From assembly GCA_002347965.1 (NCBI GenBank), contig DDYN01000021.1, positions 1-5,912 on the forward strand: DNA of 5,912 nt. The letters are read 5' to 3'. The notes under the pieces are model-generated. The model worked only from the letters and a program-made list of their open reading frames with translations, was not told the origin of the DNA and made no database searches. Source of the stretch: UBA2233 sp002347965 [NCBI: Nitrospirae bacterium UBA2233]. GTDB taxonomy: Bacteria; UBA2233. The translations under genes and the position numbers were made by a program. Every line of letters starts with the position of its first letter. The first letter of the stretch is position 1. Shown in pieces: positions 1 to 5,566 of this stretch.

Positions 1-874
1 GTGGTGGCAGCTCATCGCCAAGTACGGCATCAGCATCTTCTACACGACTCCCACGGCCATCCGGGGGCTGATGCGTTACGGCGATGCCTGGCCCAAGCGC
101 CATGACTTGAAGCAGCTAAGGCTCTTGGGCAGCGTTGGCGAGCCCATAAACCCCGCCGCCTGGAAATGGTTCCACCGAGCCGTCGGCGATGGGCAGTGCC
201 CCATCATGGACACCTACTGGCAGACAGAAACGGGGATGATCTGCATCTCTCCCCTTCCGGAGACGCCGCTTAAGCCCGGCTCGTGTGCCAAGCCTCTGCC
301 TGGAATGGGGGCAGAGATTCTCACGGAATCGGGCGAACCCTGCGCCCCGAACGAAGAGGGCTACCTTGTCCTTACTCGGCCCTTCCCTTCGCTTGCCAGG
401 ACACTCTACAAAAACCCGGAAGAGTTTCAGCGGGTTTATTTCAGTAAATTTCCAGGAAAATACTTTACCGGAGATACGGCAAGGCTGGACGAAGACGGGT
501 ACTTCTGGGTCATCGGGCGTTCGGACGAAATTATCAAGGTATCCGGCTACAGGCTTGGCACGGCAGAGGTCGAAAGCGGGCTTGTTTCTCATCCTGCGGT
601 GGCCGAAGCGGCCGTGATCGGCGTCCCGCACGACATCAAAGGGAACGTGATCAAGGCCTTCGTCGCACTAAAACCAGGGTTCTCCCCCTCCATAGCTCTC
701 GAAGAAGAGCTCAAGGCGCACGTCGGCCACGAAGTCGGTCCTATCGCAAAGCCAGAAAGCATCCTTTTTGTGGACAATTTGCCAAAAACGAGGAGCGGAA
801 AGATTTTGAGGAGGCTCTTGAGGGCGAAAGAGCTAGGGCTTGATACCGGAGACGTTTCGACACTCGAAGAGTAG
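1..874 (+). CDS. acs: Acetyl-CoA synthetase (AMP-forming), C-terminal part, cut by left edge
   Basis: This enzyme activates acetate with ATP to acetyl-AMP and then forms acetyl-CoA in the cytoplasm. The first complete codon is at base 2 and the frame is open to the left edge, leaving 290 residues, a bit under half of the usual roughly 650. Visible family motifs, numbered in the fragment, are GSVGEPINP (44-52), YWQTETG (72-78, the adenylate-forming motif; its Trp matches the one that limits the acyl pocket to acetate in known Acs enzymes), YFTGDTARLDEDGYFW (154-169), the hinge region GRSDEIIKVSG (172-182) and the C-terminal PKTRSGKILRR (261-271). Lys267 of the fragment (codon 800-802) is the catalytic lysine that is reversibly acetylated in Acs enzymes. 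The N-terminal half and the TSGTTG-type P-loop are outside the window. A Tyr replaces the His of the usual SGHRLG motif. The match to Acs rather than another acyl-CoA synthetase is strong but partial. No terminator is obvious after the TAG stop. Confidence 0.95.
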   Translation, partial: WWQLIAKYGISIFYTTPTAIRGLMRYGDAWPKRHDLKQLRLLGSVGEPINPAAWKWFHRAVGDGQCPIMDTYWQTETGMICISPLPETPLKPGSCAKPLPGMGAEILTESGEPCAPNEEGYLVLTRPFPSLARTLYKNPEEFQRVYFSKFPGKYFTGDTARLDEDGYFWVIGRSDEIIKVSGYRLGTAEVESGLVSHPAVAEAAVIGVPHDIKGNVIKAFVALKPGFSPSIALEEELKAHVGHEVGPIAKPESILFVDNLPKTRSGKILRRLLRAKELGLDTGDVSTLEE

Positions 875-980
875 CATGGCCGCAGCCTTGCCTGAACGAT
901 GCTTCTGCCTCTAGAATTCAGCTGTAAGTACACGACAGGCGGCGCTCGCTTATGCTATTTGATGACCAGGAATTGGAAGG

Positions 981-1718
981 ATGCTGACCGAGCAGGAGCA
1001 TGAACGCTACCAGCGGCAATTGCTCCTGTCCGAGATTCAGGAAGAAGGCCAGGAGCGCCTAAAGAGCGCCCGAGTGGCCATCATCGGCGTGGGCGGGTTG
1101 GGGAGCCCGGCCGCGACGTACCTGGCTTACGCCGGAATCGGAAACCTTCGGCTGATCGACCGCGACCGGGTGGAGGCTTCCAACTTGAACCGGCAAACCC
1201 TCCATACGCCTTCCGACATCGGAAGGCCGAAGGTCGAATCGGCAAAAGACAAGCTAGCCATAGCCAACCCTGCGGTAGCGATCGAGGCATTACAGGAAGA
1301 ATTTAACGCCCAAACCGCAGATCGCCTGCTTTGCGACATAGATGTCGCGCTAGATTGCCTAGACAACCTCACGTCTCGGATCCTTCTTAACGAGGCCTGC
1401 TTCAGAGCTCGCATCCCCTTCGTTCATGCCGCCGTCCACGGGTTCGACGGCGAGGTCGGCCTGTTTGTCCCGGGAAAAACGGCCTGCTATTCCTGCTACC
1501 TGGGAAAACGCAGGCCGCCCGCCGCCTCAAGCCCTTTCCCGGTGATCGGGACTACGCCGGGGCTTCTCGGTGTCATTCAAGCACTCGAGGCTCTCAAATG
1601 GCTACTGGGCCTCCCTTCTTCAACGGCAGGGAGCATCCATTTTATCCAAACGCTTTCGCTCGAATGCACCCGGATCCGGGTTGCAAAACTGGCCGGTTGT
1701 ATAGTTTGCCAGGGCTGA
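981..1718 (+). CDS. ThiF/MoeB/HesA-family E1-like adenylyltransferase
   Basis: Members of this family adenylate the C-terminal glycine of a ubiquitin-like sulfur carrier (ThiS, MoaD or similar) so that it can receive sulfur for thiamine, molybdopterin or related cofactors. The 245-residue protein has the family layout: an N-terminal RYQRQLLL (9-16, Arg residues that contact ATP), the nucleotide-binding loop GVGGLG (36-41), D60-R-D with N68-L-N-R (68-71), K84, and the D-x-x-D-N segment around 124-129. Two CxxC pairs, C169/C172 and C240/C243, form the structural zinc site. The length fits ThiF (about 250), with no rhodanese domain. The segment aligning with the E. coli ThiF reactive Cys184 region (about 181-195) contains no Cys. 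The ATG start is the only reasonable one: an in-frame stop lies at 963-965, and AGGA at 968-971 can serve as ribosome site. It lies 66 bases before thi4, suggesting a sulfur or thiamine role. Which carrier it serves cannot be told; no ThiS gene is present. Confidence 0.88.
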   Translation: MLTEQEHERYQRQLLLSEIQEEGQERLKSARVAIIGVGGLGSPAATYLAYAGIGNLRLIDRDRVEASNLNRQTLHTPSDIGRPKVESAKDKLAIANPAVAIEALQEEFNAQTADRLLCDIDVALDCLDNLTSRILLNEACFRARIPFVHAAVHGFDGEVGLFVPGKTACYSCYLGKRRPPAASSPFPVIGTTPGLLGVIQALEALKWLLGLPSSTAGSIHFIQTLSLECTRIRVAKLAGCIVCQG

Positions 1719-1784
1719 TCCCGACAGGATAGAATGGGATAGACGTTTTAGCAAATCCTTAAATTAAATCTCTGGGAGTGCGTA

Positions 1785-2588
1785 GTGGCGCAAAAGGGTC
1801 GTTTGTTCGCCCCTGTAGGGGAAAAGGAAATCACCAGGGCTATCGTCAACAGCTTTGCCAAGCAGTTCGTCGAGTACGTGGAGTCCGACTGCATCATCGT
1901 TGGCGCCGGCCCGAGCGGGTTGATGGCAGGGAGGGACCTTGCAAGGCAAGGCTTAAAAACGCTCATCGTCGAGCGGAACAACTACCTGGGCGGCGGGTTC
2001 TGGATCGGGGGATACCTGCTAAACAAGGTGACGTTCCGTGCTCCAGGTGAGAAAGTGCTCGATGAAATCGGCGTGCCCTACGAAAAGGCCCAAGAGGGTC
2101 TTTTTGTAGCCGACGGGCCTCACGCATGCTCGAAGCTCATCGCATCCGCCTGCGACGCCGGGGTCAAGTTTGCAAACATGACGCTCTTCGACGACGTCGT
2201 CCTTAGAGACAACAGCGTCCAGGGCGTGGTAGTCAACTGGACGCCTGTCAGGGCACTGCCGAGAGAAATCACCTGCGTGGACCCGATCGCCCTGGAAACG
2301 AAAATCGTCGTGGACGCGACGGGCCATGATGCCCTCGTTGTCAAGATGCTCGAATCCAAGGGGTTGCTCAAGGTACCAGGGCACGGCTCCATGTGGGTCG
2401 AGGCCTCCGAGGACCTCGTTGTAGAACACACGGGGGAGGTCTACCCGGGGCTTTTCGTCTGCGGCATGTCCGTAACGACGACGTATGGAATCCCAAGAAT
2501 GGGGCCGACGTTCTCGGGGATGCTTCTTTCTGGCAAGCGCGTGGCCGAGACAATCCTGGAAAGCCTTAGAAACAAAGTAGGCTGTTAG
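1785..2588 (+). CDS. thi4: Thi4-type thiazole synthase (ADP-thiazole forming), with active-site cysteine
   Basis: Thi4 builds the thiazole precursor of thiamine (ADP-thiazole carboxylate) from NAD and glycine in an iron-dependent reaction. The sulfur comes either from its own cysteine (yeast and plants) or from free sulfide (methanogen type). The 267-residue protein shows a Rossmann motif GAGPSG (40-45), acidic E63 at the end of the second strand for the adenosine ribose, GGGFW (69-73), NWTPV (151-155), CVDP (164-167), DATGHD (177-182) and the C-terminal YGIPRMGPTFSGMLLSG (234-250). These are diagnostic of Thi4, which older annotations of prokaryotic genomes call ribulose-1,5-bisphosphate synthetase. 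From NWT onward the loop aligns without gaps to yeast Thi4, placing C164 on the sulfur-donor Cys205. D166 and H181 match conserved candidates for iron ligands. The GTG start is set by GGGAG at 1774-1778, six bases upstream. It lies 66 bases after the E1-like gene and 19 before the next gene, so it is probably in one operon. No THI-box riboswitch is seen upstream. Confidence 0.93.
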   Translation: MAQKGRLFAPVGEKEITRAIVNSFAKQFVEYVESDCIIVGAGPSGLMAGRDLARQGLKTLIVERNNYLGGGFWIGGYLLNKVTFRAPGEKVLDEIGVPYEKAQEGLFVADGPHACSKLIASACDAGVKFANMTLFDDVVLRDNSVQGVVVNWTPVRALPREITCVDPIALETKIVVDATGHDALVVKMLESKGLLKVPGHGSMWVEASEDLVVEHTGEVYPGLFVCGMSVTTTYGIPRMGPTFSGMLLSGKRVAETILESLRNKVGC

Positions 2589-2607
2589 CGAGAAACAAGA
2601 AGCGGCC

Positions 2608-3429
2608 ATGGACTGGGTTGTATTAGGTGCCGAAGAGCTCCTAGGGGGAGAAGCCCGTAAGCTTAAGGCCTCCATCGAGGAGACGGGCTTTCCCCTCCCA
2701 GCTTTCAAGCCCTATGTGTACCGCGTTTTGTTGGAACAAAAAAGCGTCAACAAAGAAACGCTCGCGGCGATGCTAGCTAAGTTGCGAATCAAAGGCCTTA
2801 CGTCCAAGGTAGGCCCTAACGAAAGCGTAGAACCCTTTCCGGCAGAGGTAGCCTTTGAAGGCAGGTTTTTGACCAGCCCGGGGAAAAAACCCTACGGCAT
2901 CCCTTATGAGGGGACCTTGCTTCAAGCTTCTCTCCGACCATTGCTGAAAAAAGCCGGTTTTTCGCGCCTACCAAGCCTTCCTGTCGTGCTTTTGCCCGAC
3001 TTGCTGGCGACGTTCGAACCTTCTGACCGCCGTTACCATTTGCGGATGAATGTCTTAGGCTTCCCGGCACTCATCTCGATTCCAGGCATCGTTCTTGCCC
3101 CTGCAAAGCCGAGGGAATACTACCTGTTGAAGCAATCCGGGATGGACCCGGCCGGCCTGAATAGGGCCTTCAAAGGCCTGTTCATCGACCATGGGGACCC
3201 AAGGCTGCCTAGGGTCGTCGCCGGGCTTGCGTTTCAAGCGCTTGCATACGCGCGAACTGGTAACGCGTTTTGCGACGATGCAGGGTGCAGCCTTTACAAC
3301 GCGCATTGGCACCATGAGTTGATCTCCCTTTACGGGCCGGATGAGGCCAAAAACACAGGCCTTTCTCGGGGCATTCCTCTTTGCCCCGCCCATTCCAGGA
3401 TGGCCAAGGATTGGAAGGTTACGCCGTGA
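2608..3429 (+). CDS. Uncharacterised protein with Cys/His-rich C terminus (COG4900/DUF6775-like?)
   Basis: The function is not known. The 273-residue protein is soluble, with no signal peptide or membrane segment visible. An N-terminal basic helical region (about 1-65) is followed by a middle domain containing PVVLLPDLLATF (125-136), a basic DRRYHLR (140-146) and a KPREYYLLKQSG segment (167-178). The C-terminal part has C222-x4-C227, NAHWHHEL (231-238) and C259-x2-H262, which look like a metal site. From memory this arrangement resembles the mainly archaeal 'predicted metallopeptidase' family COG4900/DUF6775, whose members have a similar C-x4-C followed by NAHW. No HExxH motif is present, so peptidase activity is not supported by what I can see. 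The ATG at 2608 has only a weak upstream site (AAGAAG, 2597-2602). It sits 19 bases after thi4 and overlaps dedA by four bases, so it is probably cotranscribed with both. The family guess is moderate; that the gene is real is nearly certain from length and context. Confidence 0.85.
   Translation: MDWVVLGAEELLGGEARKLKASIEETGFPLPAFKPYVYRVLLEQKSVNKETLAAMLAKLRIKGLTSKVGPNESVEPFPAEVAFEGRFLTSPGKKPYGIPYEGTLLQASLRPLLKKAGFSRLPSLPVVLLPDLLATFEPSDRRYHLRMNVLGFPALISIPGIVLAPAKPREYYLLKQSGMDPAGLNRAFKGLFIDHGDPRLPRVVAGLAFQALAYARTGNAFCDDAGCSLYNAHWHHELISLYGPDEAKNTGLSRGIPLCPAHSRMAKDWKVTP
3413..3418 (+). promoter_or_regulatory. Ribosome-binding site that fixes the dedA start
   Basis: GGAAGG lies inside the end of the preceding gene, seven bases before GTG 3426. 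This placement makes the GTG the preferred dedA start over the in-frame upstream ATG at 3381. It also implies that translation of the two genes is coupled. Confidence 0.7.
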
Positions 3430-4052
3430 CGATCGCGGGGCTTACCCAATGGCTAAGCGCACACCAAGACCTAGGCTACCTGGCCGTGTTCATGTTCTCG
3501 TTTGCCGAATCGCTCGCGTTCGTGAGCATCGCCTTTCCGGGAACGGTCTTGCTCATTGCCGCGGGGTTCCTCGCGTTCCACGGCGCGTTCAGCCCCACCT
3601 GGCTGATCCTTATCGCCAGCCTTGGAGCCTTCTTGGGGGATACGCTCAGCTTCTTCGTTGGAAAGCGAAGTTCTGGGCTTCTCAAGAAGATTCGTGTTCA
3701 CCCTGAAACCTTCGAAAAAGGAAGGCGCTTCGTTCAGAAACATGGACTATGGGCGCTTGTTATAGGTAAATTCATCGGGCCGCTTCGGTGCATCGTCCCT
3801 TTGCTTTCCGGGATGTTTCACATGCGTGCCGCGGCGTTCTTTGTCGTAGAGCTAGCCAGCGCCCTCCTTTGGGCGACGACACTCACGTTTACCGGGTATT
3901 TCTTCTACCGCTCCTACGAGGCTTTTCAGGCCTACCTAAGCCTGTCGGCAGTCCTCGGGCTCGTAAGCTCGACGATCGTGGGCCTTGTCATTTTCTTGAT
4001 CAGACGAGGACGCTCCGTAAAAAAGGCCTCCCAAGAACGTATGCCGTTTTAA
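3426..4052 (+). CDS. DedA-family integral membrane protein
   Basis: DedA (SNARE-associated, PF09335) proteins are inner-membrane proteins. Family members have been linked to proton-motive-force maintenance, envelope integrity and, in some cases, undecaprenyl-phosphate or phospholipid flipping. With the GTG start the protein has 208 residues, typical for the family. Visible family features are E28 and FPGT (37-40) in the first re-entrant region, GAFLGD (67-72) followed by FFVGKRS, then KHGLWALVIGKFIGPLRCIVP (105-125) with R121 and P125, and SGMFHM (128-133). Hydrophobic segments lie near 17-35, 38-52, 57-79, 107-127, 135-160 and 172-192, ending in a basic tail (RRGR...KK). The GTG overlaps the TGA of the previous gene (GTGA, 3426-3429) and follows GGAAGG by seven bases. 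An in-frame ATG at 3381 would add 15 unneeded residues inside the upstream gene. The substrate is unknown, and no thiamine link is known for the family. Confidence 0.92.
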   Translation: MTIAGLTQWLSAHQDLGYLAVFMFSFAESLAFVSIAFPGTVLLIAAGFLAFHGAFSPTWLILIASLGAFLGDTLSFFVGKRSSGLLKKIRVHPETFEKGRRFVQKHGLWALVIGKFIGPLRCIVPLLSGMFHMRAAAFFVVELASALLWATTLTFTGYFFYRSYEAFQAYLSLSAVLGLVSSTIVGLVIFLIRRGRSVKKASQERMPF

Positions 4053-4069
4053 ACGAGCCATTCTCACGT

Positions 4070-4098
4070 TTGGAGTTCCATGCGCCATGGAGTATACT
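4070..4098 (+). promoter_or_regulatory. Sigma70-like promoter for the kor operon
   Basis: TTGGAG (4070-4075), a 17-base spacer and TATACT (4093-4098) form the best promoter in the window. The -10 box matches five of six consensus bases and the -35 box three of six. Transcription would begin near 4105, giving a leader of about 40 bases before the GTG of the delta subunit gene. It lies in the only gap after a completed upstream gene cluster, which supports a separate kor transcript. This was read by eye and no start site has been mapped. Confidence 0.6.
4077..4091 (+). promoter_or_regulatory. Inverted repeat between -35 and -10, possible operator
   Basis: TCCATG-CGC-CATGGA is a perfect 6-base inverted repeat with a 3-base centre, lying wholly in the promoter spacer. 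TGGA-GT-TCCA (4071-4080) overlaps its left arm and also covers most of the -35 box. A bound dimeric regulator here would block RNA polymerase, so a repressor site is possible. The repeat is short enough to arise by chance, and no regulator gene lies in the window. Confidence 0.35.
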
Positions 4099-4142
4099 AA
4101 GCAGGCTATCCACAAAACATACACCATATAAGGGGGAATACC

Positions 4143-4388
4143 GTGCAGCGCAAAAGGCGCTTCGAAGGGGTGGTCATGATCACCCAGGAACGGTGCAAAG
4201 GTTGCACCGTTTGCGTTGAATTCTGCCCTGTTCATGCCCTTTCCATGTCGGACGCCTTCAACCAAAAGGGTTACCACTTCCCGGAGCTCAAAGACCCGGA
4301 AAAGTGTTCGGGGTGCGATCTATGCGGCATGTACTGTCCCGATTTTGCCATCTACGCGTTCAAGCGTGAAATGAAGGAGGCGTCTTGA
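4143..4388 (+). CDS. korD: 2-oxoacid:ferredoxin oxidoreductase, delta (2x[4Fe-4S] ferredoxin) subunit
   Basis: This small electron-transfer subunit passes electrons between the TPP/iron-sulfur core of the 2-oxoacid oxidoreductase and soluble ferredoxin. It has 81 residues and two complete CxxCxxCxxxCP motifs: C18, C21, C24, C28 and C55, C58, C61, C65. They are separated by a FNQKGYHFPEL segment (39-49) typical of KorD/VorD proteins. Two starts are possible. GTG 4143 follows AGGGGGA (4131-4137) by five bases. ATG 4176 follows AAGGGG (4165-4170) by five bases and would remove 11 residues. I chose the GTG because a basic N terminus leading into a VVxI strand before the first cluster is common in this subunit family. 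It is the first gene after the promoter and its stop overlaps the alpha start (TGATG). The substrate could be 2-oxoglutarate, a branched 2-oxoacid or another; the delta-alpha-beta order fits both KorDABC and VorDABC types. Confidence 0.9.
   Translation: MQRKRRFEGVVMITQERCKGCTVCVEFCPVHALSMSDAFNQKGYHFPELKDPEKCSGCDLCGMYCPDFAIYAFKREMKEAS
4374..4380 (+). promoter_or_regulatory. Perfect AAGGAGG ribosome-binding site for korA
   Basis: AAGGAGG lies seven bases before ATG 4388 and selects this ATG over the in-frame TTG at 4385. An identical site with the same spacing (5549-5555) precedes korB, so alpha and beta are likely translated at matched levels. Confidence 0.75.
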
Positions 4389-5566
4389 TGGCCGAGCTTC
4401 TCTACCAGCATGCCGAGCCCGAGGCAGTTCTTTCGGGCACCCATTTTATGGATGGCAACCACGCCGCCTGCGAAGGTGCGATCGCTGCCGGCTGCCGGTT
4501 TGCCGCTGGCTATCCAATCACACCCTCGACCGAGATCGTCGAACGCTTCGCCGAACGGGCGCCACACGTAGGCGCCATGTTCATCCAAATGGAAGACGAG
4601 ATCGCATCCAGCATCTGCCTGCAAGGTGCTGTTTGGGGAGGACTCAAGGCCATGACGGTCACCTCGGGCCCTGGGTTTTCGCTCATGATGGAGCATACTG
4701 GATACGCCGCCATGACGGAGACTCCCTGTGTTTTTGTAGACGTCCAGCGCGCAGGCCCATCTACCGGCCTTCCAACGCTTCCTGCTCAAGGCGACATGCT
4801 CCAGTGCCGCTTTGGATCGCACGGGGATTATGAAGCGATCGCGCTCTGTCCTTCAAGCGTCCAGGAGTGCTTTGATTTCATGATCGAGGCTTTTAACCTC
4901 GCAGAAGCCTACCGGGTTCCGGTGTTTTTCATGATGGACGAGTGTGTCGGCCACATGACAGAGAAGCTCGTCATTCCGGATGCAACGGAAATTGCCGTGC
5001 TCGAGAGGCGCTTTACGAAAAAGCCCCCGGAAGAATTCCTCCCTTACGCCCCCGGAGAGGACCTCGTTCCCGAAATGGTCAAGGCGGGAGACGGCTACCG
5101 GTTCCACGTAACCGGCTTAACGCACGACGAACGAGGCTACCCATCTACCACCCTGGCAACCCAAAGACAGCTTGTCGTAAGGCTTATCGAAAAGGTCCAA
5201 CGAAACGCCCCAAAAATATGGAAGTGGGAAGAGCGTAGCCTTCAAGGCGCGGAAGTTGCGGTGATTTCCTACGGAATTTCCGCACGCGTGGCGCTAAAGG
5301 CGATAGAACTCGCCAAGCAAGATGGCATTCAAGCGGGCCTCTTTCGGTTAATTACGGTATGGCCATTCCCCGACCCGCGCGTCCAGGAGCTCGCCGCGCA
5401 GGTTCGGGCAATCGTCGTCCCCGAGCTGAACCTGCGCGGCCAGGTGGCCAACGAAGTCGAGCGCGCAGTACAGGGCCGTTGCCCGGTCGTTCCCGTAGGC
5501 CATCCGGGCGGTGGCGTTCATGACCCAGAAGATATTCTTCGTGCGATCAAGGAGGCCCTTTCATGA
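4388..5566 (+). CDS. korA: 2-oxoacid:ferredoxin oxidoreductase, alpha subunit
   Basis: The alpha subunit, together with beta, forms the thiamine-diphosphate catalytic core that oxidatively decarboxylates a 2-oxoacid to an acyl-CoA (or runs reductively), with ferredoxin as electron partner. The 392-residue protein is full length for KorA/VorB. It carries the diagnostic YPITPSTE (42-49), the MEDEIAS segment (68-74), VTSGPGFSLM (91-100), RAGPSTGLPT (121-130) and TGLTHDERGYP (242-252). A C-terminal domain with an ISYG strand (293-296) and LITVWPFPD (321-329) follows, corresponding to the transketolase C-terminal/domain II fold. The ATG overlaps the delta stop (TGATG) and follows a perfect AAGGAGG by seven bases; its own TGA overlaps the beta ATG (ATGA). 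Translational coupling of the whole operon is likely. 2-oxoglutarate is the likeliest substrate from the four-subunit layout, but 2-oxoisovalerate or a broad-range enzyme cannot be excluded. Confidence 0.93.
   Translation: MAELLYQHAEPEAVLSGTHFMDGNHAACEGAIAAGCRFAAGYPITPSTEIVERFAERAPHVGAMFIQMEDEIASSICLQGAVWGGLKAMTVTSGPGFSLMMEHTGYAAMTETPCVFVDVQRAGPSTGLPTLPAQGDMLQCRFGSHGDYEAIALCPSSVQECFDFMIEAFNLAEAYRVPVFFMMDECVGHMTEKLVIPDATEIAVLERRFTKKPPEEFLPYAPGEDLVPEMVKAGDGYRFHVTGLTHDERGYPSTTLATQRQLVVRLIEKVQRNAPKIWKWEERSLQGAEVAVISYGISARVALKAIELAKQDGIQAGLFRLITVWPFPDPRVQELAAQVRAIVVPELNLRGQVANEVERAVQGRCPVVPVGHPGGGVHDPEDILRAIKEALS

Noticed and set aside
116-631. 171-codon open frame on the minus strand across acs
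   Set aside because: The + strand encodes unmistakable Acs motifs throughout; the antisense product has biased, low-information composition.
928-961. Promoter before the E1-like gene (TATGCT at 951-956)
   Set aside because: No acceptable -35 box lies at 16-18 bases; the nearest partial match (ACGACA, 932-937) is only 13 bases away.
1718-1740. Terminator hairpin ATCCC...GGGAT after the E1-like gene
   Set aside because: The stem is only five base pairs with a 13-base loop, and no T-run follows.
1719-1784. TPP (THI-box) riboswitch before thi4
   Set aside because: The gap is only 66 bases and lacks the conserved CUGAGA and the later core segments of the aptamer.
2019-2708. 229-codon open frame on the minus strand
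   Set aside because: It lies antisense to thi4 and the next gene, whose protein motifs are clear. Its translation has no recognisable domain, and open antisense frames are common at this GC content.
3298-3327. HExxH-type zinc protease motif in the unknown protein
   Set aside because: The sequence reads NAHWHHELIS; the second His at the required spacing is absent, so a gluzincin/metzincin motif is not present.
3381-3425. Longer dedA start at ATG 3381
   Set aside because: It would put 49 bases of coding overlap on the previous gene and add no family sequence. GTG 3426 has a good ribosome site and a stop-start overlap.
4127-4132. TATAAG as a second -10 box before korD
   Set aside because: It overlaps the ribosome site, leaves almost no leader, and has no -35 partner.
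3788-4219. 143-codon + strand frame overlapping dedA and the kor promoter
   Set aside because: It is out of frame with DedA, Arg/Pro-rich without motifs, and would run through the promoter and the korD start.
4385-4387. TTG start for korA one codon upstream
   Set aside because: ATG 4388 is directly adjacent, has ideal spacing from AAGGAGG, and forms the usual TGATG overlap.
4352-4822. 156-codon open frame on the minus strand across korD/korA
   Set aside because: It is antisense to well-defined KorA motifs, with no ribosome site or domain to support it.
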